Assembly: GCF_000178115.2 (NCBI RefSeq)
Contig: NC_014828.1
Coordinates: 643,501 to 707,500, forward strand
Source of the DNA: Ethanoligenens harbinense YUAN-3
Lineage (GTDB): Bacteria; Bacillota; Clostridia; Oscillospirales; Ethanoligenentaceae
Direction: 5' to 3'
DNA: 64,000 bases
The notes beneath the pieces are model-generated. The model did no database searches and was not told where the DNA came from. It was given only the letters and a program-made list of their open reading frames with translations. The translations under genes and the position numbers were made by a program. Below are positions 61,331-64,000 of this stretch, piece by piece; positions within the stretch are counted from its first letter, which is position 1, and every line of letters starts with the position of its first letter.

Positions 61331-61978
61331 ATGAAACTGTTTGTGGATACGGCCAATGTGGACGAGATCCGCTGGGCGAACGACCTGGGTGTGATTTGCG
61401 GCGTGACGACCAACCCGTCGCTGATTGCCAAATCGGGGAGGATCTTTGAGGAAGTGGTGCGGGAGATCACCACCATCGTGGACGGCCCGATCTCCGCAGA
61501 GGTGGTTTCGCTCGAGGCGGAAAAAATGGTGGAGGAGGCGCTGCCGCTGGCGGCCATCCACCCGAATATCGTAATCAAGCTGCCGCTGTGCGCGGAGGGG
61601 CTGAAAGCGACCAAACGGCTGGCGGCCAAAGGCATCCACACGAATGTGACGCTGGTGTTTTCGGCGGCGCAGGCCCTGCTGGCGGCGCGCGCTGGCGCGA
61701 CGTATGTCAGCCCGTTCCTTGGGCGGGTGGACGATATTTCGTGGGAGGGGATGACCCTCGTGCGGGACATCGCGGAAATTTTCAAGGTCCATGGTATCCC
61801 GACGGAAATCATCGCGGCGAGCATCCGCAGCCCGCTGCATGTGACGGAGGCGGCGAAGGCGGGCGCGCATATTGCCACCGTGCCCTATAAGGTCATCCTC
61901 CAGATGATCGAGCATCCGCTGACGAAGATCGGCGTCGAGCGTTTCCTGAAAGACTGGGAGAGCGTGCCGAAAGCATAA
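61331..61978 (+). CDS. Transaldolase / fructose-6-phosphate aldolase family
   Basis: The 215-residue protein has the small-transaldolase pattern: [65 protein letters not shown] with the Schiff-base lysine (Lys83), [32 protein letters not shown] and [20 protein letters not shown]. Members act as transaldolase or as fructose-6-phosphate aldolase; sequence alone does not decide between them. AAAAGGGGTGG stands before ATG 61331. It is followed by a strong hairpin. Confidence 0.93.
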   Translation: MKLFVDTANVDEIRWANDLGVICGVTTNPSLIAKSGRIFEEVVREITTIVDGPISAEVVSLEAEKMVEEALPLAAIHPNIVIKLPLCAEGLKATKRLAAKGIHTNVTLVFSAAQALLAARAGATYVSPFLGRVDDISWEGMTLVRDIAEIFKVHGIPTEIIAASIRSPLHVTEAAKAGAHIATVPYKVILQMIEHPLTKIGVERFLKDWESVPKA

Positions 61979-62036
61979 TACAGAGCAGGTTTTTCGATTT
62001 TTCCCTTGTGCGTTCGAACGAATCGTTTCCGCAGAT

Positions 62037-62072
62037 AAACCGGCCCGCATGCGTGCGCCTGCGGGCCGGTTT
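62037..62072 (+). terminator. Terminator hairpin after the transaldolase gene
   Basis: A perfect 13-bp stem, AAACCGGCCCGCA against TGCGGGCCGGTTT, with a 10-base loop, 58 bases after the stop codon. The T run is short, but the stem is strong. Confidence 0.7.
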
Positions 62073-62186
62073 GGCGCGCCTGGTTTTGAAAAGGCGGGTT
62101 TTTATCATGGAAAAGCGCATTTTCCACATACCCCCCGATCGCACGCATATACATATAGCGATACGATCACGTGAGGGGGATTTTTA

Positions 62187-62417
62187 GTGAAAGGCATTGT
62201 GGAGGAACGGGCCGTGGAACTGGGTGAATATATTATTGCGCACCAGTCCACGGTACGAGGCGCCGCCAAAGAATTTGGAATCAGCAAATCTACCGTACAT
62301 GCGGCAGTGACGAAATGGAACGTTTTGCATGGACGATCGTATAAGAGAATCAAAGTGACACAAAGGTCAGGCGGAAATGGTGCATTGCAAAGGCCCTGCC
62401 GCTATCACCAATCGTGA
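62187..62417 (+). CDS. SpoIIID-like sporulation regulator with an atypical C-terminus
   Basis: A 76-residue protein whose first 45 residues match SpoIIID: VEERAVELGEYIIAHQSTVR, then AAKEFGISKSTVHAAVTKW, the helix-turn-helix that controls mother-cell genes in Bacillus and Clostridia. The usual C-terminal basic region ending in RGGxATxxKY is not present; instead it ends RSGGNGALQRPCRYHQS. A frameshift or a diverged paralog could explain this. GTG 62187 has GAGGGGGA upstream. It suggests a spore-forming lineage but may not be the functional SpoIIID of the host. Confidence 0.6.
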   Translation: MKGIVEERAVELGEYIIAHQSTVRGAAKEFGISKSTVHAAVTKWNVLHGRSYKRIKVTQRSGGNGALQRPCRYHQS

Positions 62418-62481
62418 AAGAAACAGGGCTTTTGTCATGCGTATGATTGAATCATACAGATAGGGCAGGGTGGACAAAGGC

Positions 62482-62883
62482 TTAAATACTCATACGGGCG
62501 AGTTTATCTGCTTTGTTATGGCAAAGCATTTCCCATTGGCATCCTCCACAGATAGAACGTATAGTGCCCCGGCTAATTATGTGGGAGAAAACCATCTGTT
62601 TGAAATCTGTCCATTTGAGGATTTGTCCGGCATGCAGATGGCAGGCGGCCAATACGGCTCTGTCAAATCGGACAACGGTTTTTTGGTGGATACATTGATT
62701 GTTCCGGATATTTGGGCATTCGGAACAGATCACATCTTTGCCGGTTACAAGTTGAATTTGTGCGGAGTTATCGAGCAAATTGATCACCGCTTGCATGTTT
62801 TGGATAAAAGAAGGTGAGTATCCTTTCCCTTCAAAAAAGGCAATGCAAACACCATGGTGAGGATGTAGTTTATAATTGAACAT
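62482..62883 (-). CDS. DUF1284-family cysteine-rich protein
   Basis: The 133-residue protein matches DUF1284: LHPHHGVCIAFFEGKGYSPS, DVICSECPNIRNNQCIHQ, VRFDRAVLAACHLHAG and ICGGCQWEMLCHNK. The paired cysteines suggest a metal or iron-sulfur site. The function of the family is unknown. Its start overlaps the end of bioY by 14 bases, so both belong to one transcript and it may be BirA-regulated too. Confidence 0.8.
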   Translation of the reverse strand: MFNYKLHPHHGVCIAFFEGKGYSPSFIQNMQAVINLLDNSAQIQLVTGKDVICSECPNIRNNQCIHQKTVVRFDRAVLAACHLHAGQILKWTDFKQMVFSHIISRGTIRSICGGCQWEMLCHNKADKLARMSI

Positions 62884-63430
62884 GGCTTGACAACCTTTTT
62901 ACAAGGAATATGGAAATTGCCATTTTGATCAGATCTGGAATGATGAATGGAAACACACACCATCCAAGAGTGGCGATCAAGCTGACGGCACCGGATTTCT
63001 GTGAATAAACGACCATGAACCAAACGGTGCCAAACGCGTAAACAGTCAGAAGACCTACTGCCATTGCAATGATGGTAAACAATAATTTTGTGCCAAGCAA
63101 TTTCGTAATCAACCAGTATACAAGTGCCAAAAACACAAAACCGATGATGTATCCGCCGGTTGGCCCTAACAAGGCACCGATGCCTCCGGAAAATCCGGCA
63201 AATACCGGTATGCCGATGATGCCAAGTAATATGTACACCAGAACCGAAACCGTACCACGTTTCCCTCCCAATAATCCGACCGTACAAAAAATAGCAAAGG
63301 TCTGCAAGGTAAAGGGGACGATACCCGGGATGGAAATCCATGAGCAAACGGCGATCAGGACCGCAAACAATGCGATATAGACGGTGGCGGCGGTTCTTGG
63401 ATGCGCGTACGTTCTACTTGTCATGATCAT
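62870..63430 (-). CDS. bioY: Biotin transporter substrate-binding subunit BioY
   Basis: The 186-residue membrane protein has about six helices with BioY hallmarks: VPFTLQTFAIFCTVGLLGGK, RGTVSVLVYILLGIIGIPVF, GFSGGIGALLGPTGGYIIGF and the PFIIPDLIKMAISIFLVKRL end. It binds biotin in the membrane and works with the ECF energising module (not in this window) or alone. AGGAGGAGG precedes the start; ATG 63430 and ATG 63424 are both possible. A BirA operator overlaps its promoter. Confidence 0.95.
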   Translation of the reverse strand: MIMTSRTYAHPRTAATVYIALFAVLIAVCSWISIPGIVPFTLQTFAIFCTVGLLGGKRGTVSVLVYILLGIIGIPVFAGFSGGIGALLGPTGGYIIGFVFLALVYWLITKLLGTKLLFTIIAMAVGLLTVYAFGTVWFMVVYSQKSGAVSLIATLGWCVFPFIIPDLIKMAISIFLVKRLSSHVQL

Positions 63431-63455
63431 AACCTCCTCCTACAAAATTAAAAAG

Positions 63456-63510
63456 AGTATAGCATCGGAATTTCTTATTGTCAACTTATTATAGGCAGAT
63501 GGGTTTACAA
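63456..63510 (-). promoter_or_regulatory. bioY promoter with BirA operator
   Basis: Minus-strand -35 TTGACA (63484-63479) and -10 TATACT (63461-63456) have a 17-base spacer. Overlapping the -35 box is an inverted pair: read on the minus strand, TTGTAAACC (63510-63502), 15 bases, then AGTTGACAA (63486-63478). This matches the BirA operator form TTGTAAACC-N15-GGTTTACAA with a perfect upstream half and two changes in the other half. Biotin-charged BirA would block bioY when biotin is plentiful. Confidence 0.8.
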
Positions 63511-63902
63511 CCAAAACTGCAATGTGAACGCCACGGTGCATATAAAAGCAGGAAATCTGATTTCGCGCTGGAAGTGAATAGAACATCGTATTTTACTATA
63601 TGCCGTCGGAATACTTGGCACATACGATGTACCGCCTTGTCGTATCCGGCATGGTTTTTCGGGTCCCGCTGAGAGCAATCGGATAAAAAGAATGCGAAAA
63701 AAACGATTTGTGCGGAATATTTGTGTGGAATATATTGAATTACTGCGCTTAATATCCTATAATTTGGTATGGGAATCGATATGAACCATGTGCGTTCGCC
63801 CCTCCTGAAGCGACGGTACTGTCACCCGTCACCGATGTGTGTTGCGGCAGTGCCGGGAATGGATTTCCGCCTGCGGATGGAGGCGGGATGGGAGGAATTT
63901 TA
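63511..63902. other. Intergenic stretch between bioY and the right-edge gene
   Basis: Short frames are present, but none has a convincing ribosome binding site and product. The segment around 63700-63780 is AT-rich and may hold the promoter of the rightward gene. I see no RNA gene or repeat. Confidence 0.3.
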
Positions 63903-64000
63903 TTGCAGCCGGATGATTTGACGGAGCTTCAGAACCTGATTGAAAAACTGGATAGCGTATATTCCGTAAAACTGACGGCCGATCCAGACGGCAACCTCTG
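63903..64000 (+). CDS. Partial hypothetical protein at the right edge
   Basis: TTG 63903 has GGGAGGA eight bases upstream and opens a frame to the window end: LQPDDLTELQNLIEKLDSVY, then SVKLTADPDGNL. The pattern (short helix, then SVKLTADPDGN) resembles a small conserved domain found in Firmicute hypothetical proteins, but too little is visible to name it. Confidence 0.5.
   Translation, partial: MQPDDLTELQNLIEKLDSVYSVKLTADPDGNL

Overview
The window looks like chromosome of an anaerobic, spore-forming Clostridia-type Firmicute of moderate-to-high GC, possibly Oscillospiraceae-like. The support is a SpoIIID-type regulator, an NPKTG sortase signal, a riboswitch-controlled clostridial rib operon, BioY, a UDP-galactopyranose mutase and Firmicute-type ribosome binding sites. 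The genus is inference. I saw no tRNA or rRNA gene.

Left part (1-24.9 kb) is accessory DNA. Two nearly identical IS66-family elements (528-2957 and 13616-16044) each carry their own 8-bp target duplication, so they inserted independently. Between them lies a visibly AT-rich, one-directional gene set (13023 down to 4066). In order of transcription it holds a DUF362 protein, a LuxE/PaaK-like activating enzyme, a LuxC-like acyl reductase, an alpha/beta hydrolase with a Cys nucleophile, an MFS exporter, an acyl carrier protein, a benzoate-CoA-ligase-type adenylating enzyme and a salicylate synthase. A divergent HxlR regulator (13207-13560) shares a short promoter region with it. I read this as an undescribed route that makes salicylate from chorismate, activates it on a carrier and probably reduces it to an aldehyde. 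A flavin split-barrel protein and a broken DAHP synthase behind its own FMN riboswitch follow. Next is the riboflavin operon ribD-ribE-ribBA-ribH under a second FMN riboswitch. Decayed conjugative-element genes lie on both sides: a sigma-like ORF at 3.0-3.4 kb, and a relaxase, small coiled-coil gene, XRE regulator and LexA-like fragment at 21.8-24.5 kb.

The middle (24.9-31.2 kb) holds a YibE/F membrane protein, a very large sortase-anchored surface metallophosphoesterase with LamG, Ig-like, FN3 and helical repeat domains, and a 53-residue integrase remnant.

From 31283 to 50086 runs one CRISPR array. My hand count is 280 repeats and 279 spacers, average unit 67.3 bp, about 18.8 kb. It reads on the minus strand from a leader next to cas2. 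The complete type I-C operon (cas3-cas5c-cas8c-cas7c-cas4-cas1-cas2, 58272 down to 50260) has a strong sigma-A-type promoter. Several spacers are repeated. Some repeats are shifted by one base, which points to re-acquisition, and one pair matches homologous coding sequence in opposite orientation.

The right end (58.4-64 kb) is ordinary chromosome: UDP-glucose 6-dehydrogenase and UDP-galactopyranose mutase (divergent), a transaldolase-family aldolase, a SpoIIID-like regulator, and a bioY-DUF1284 pair with a well-formed BirA operator over its promoter.
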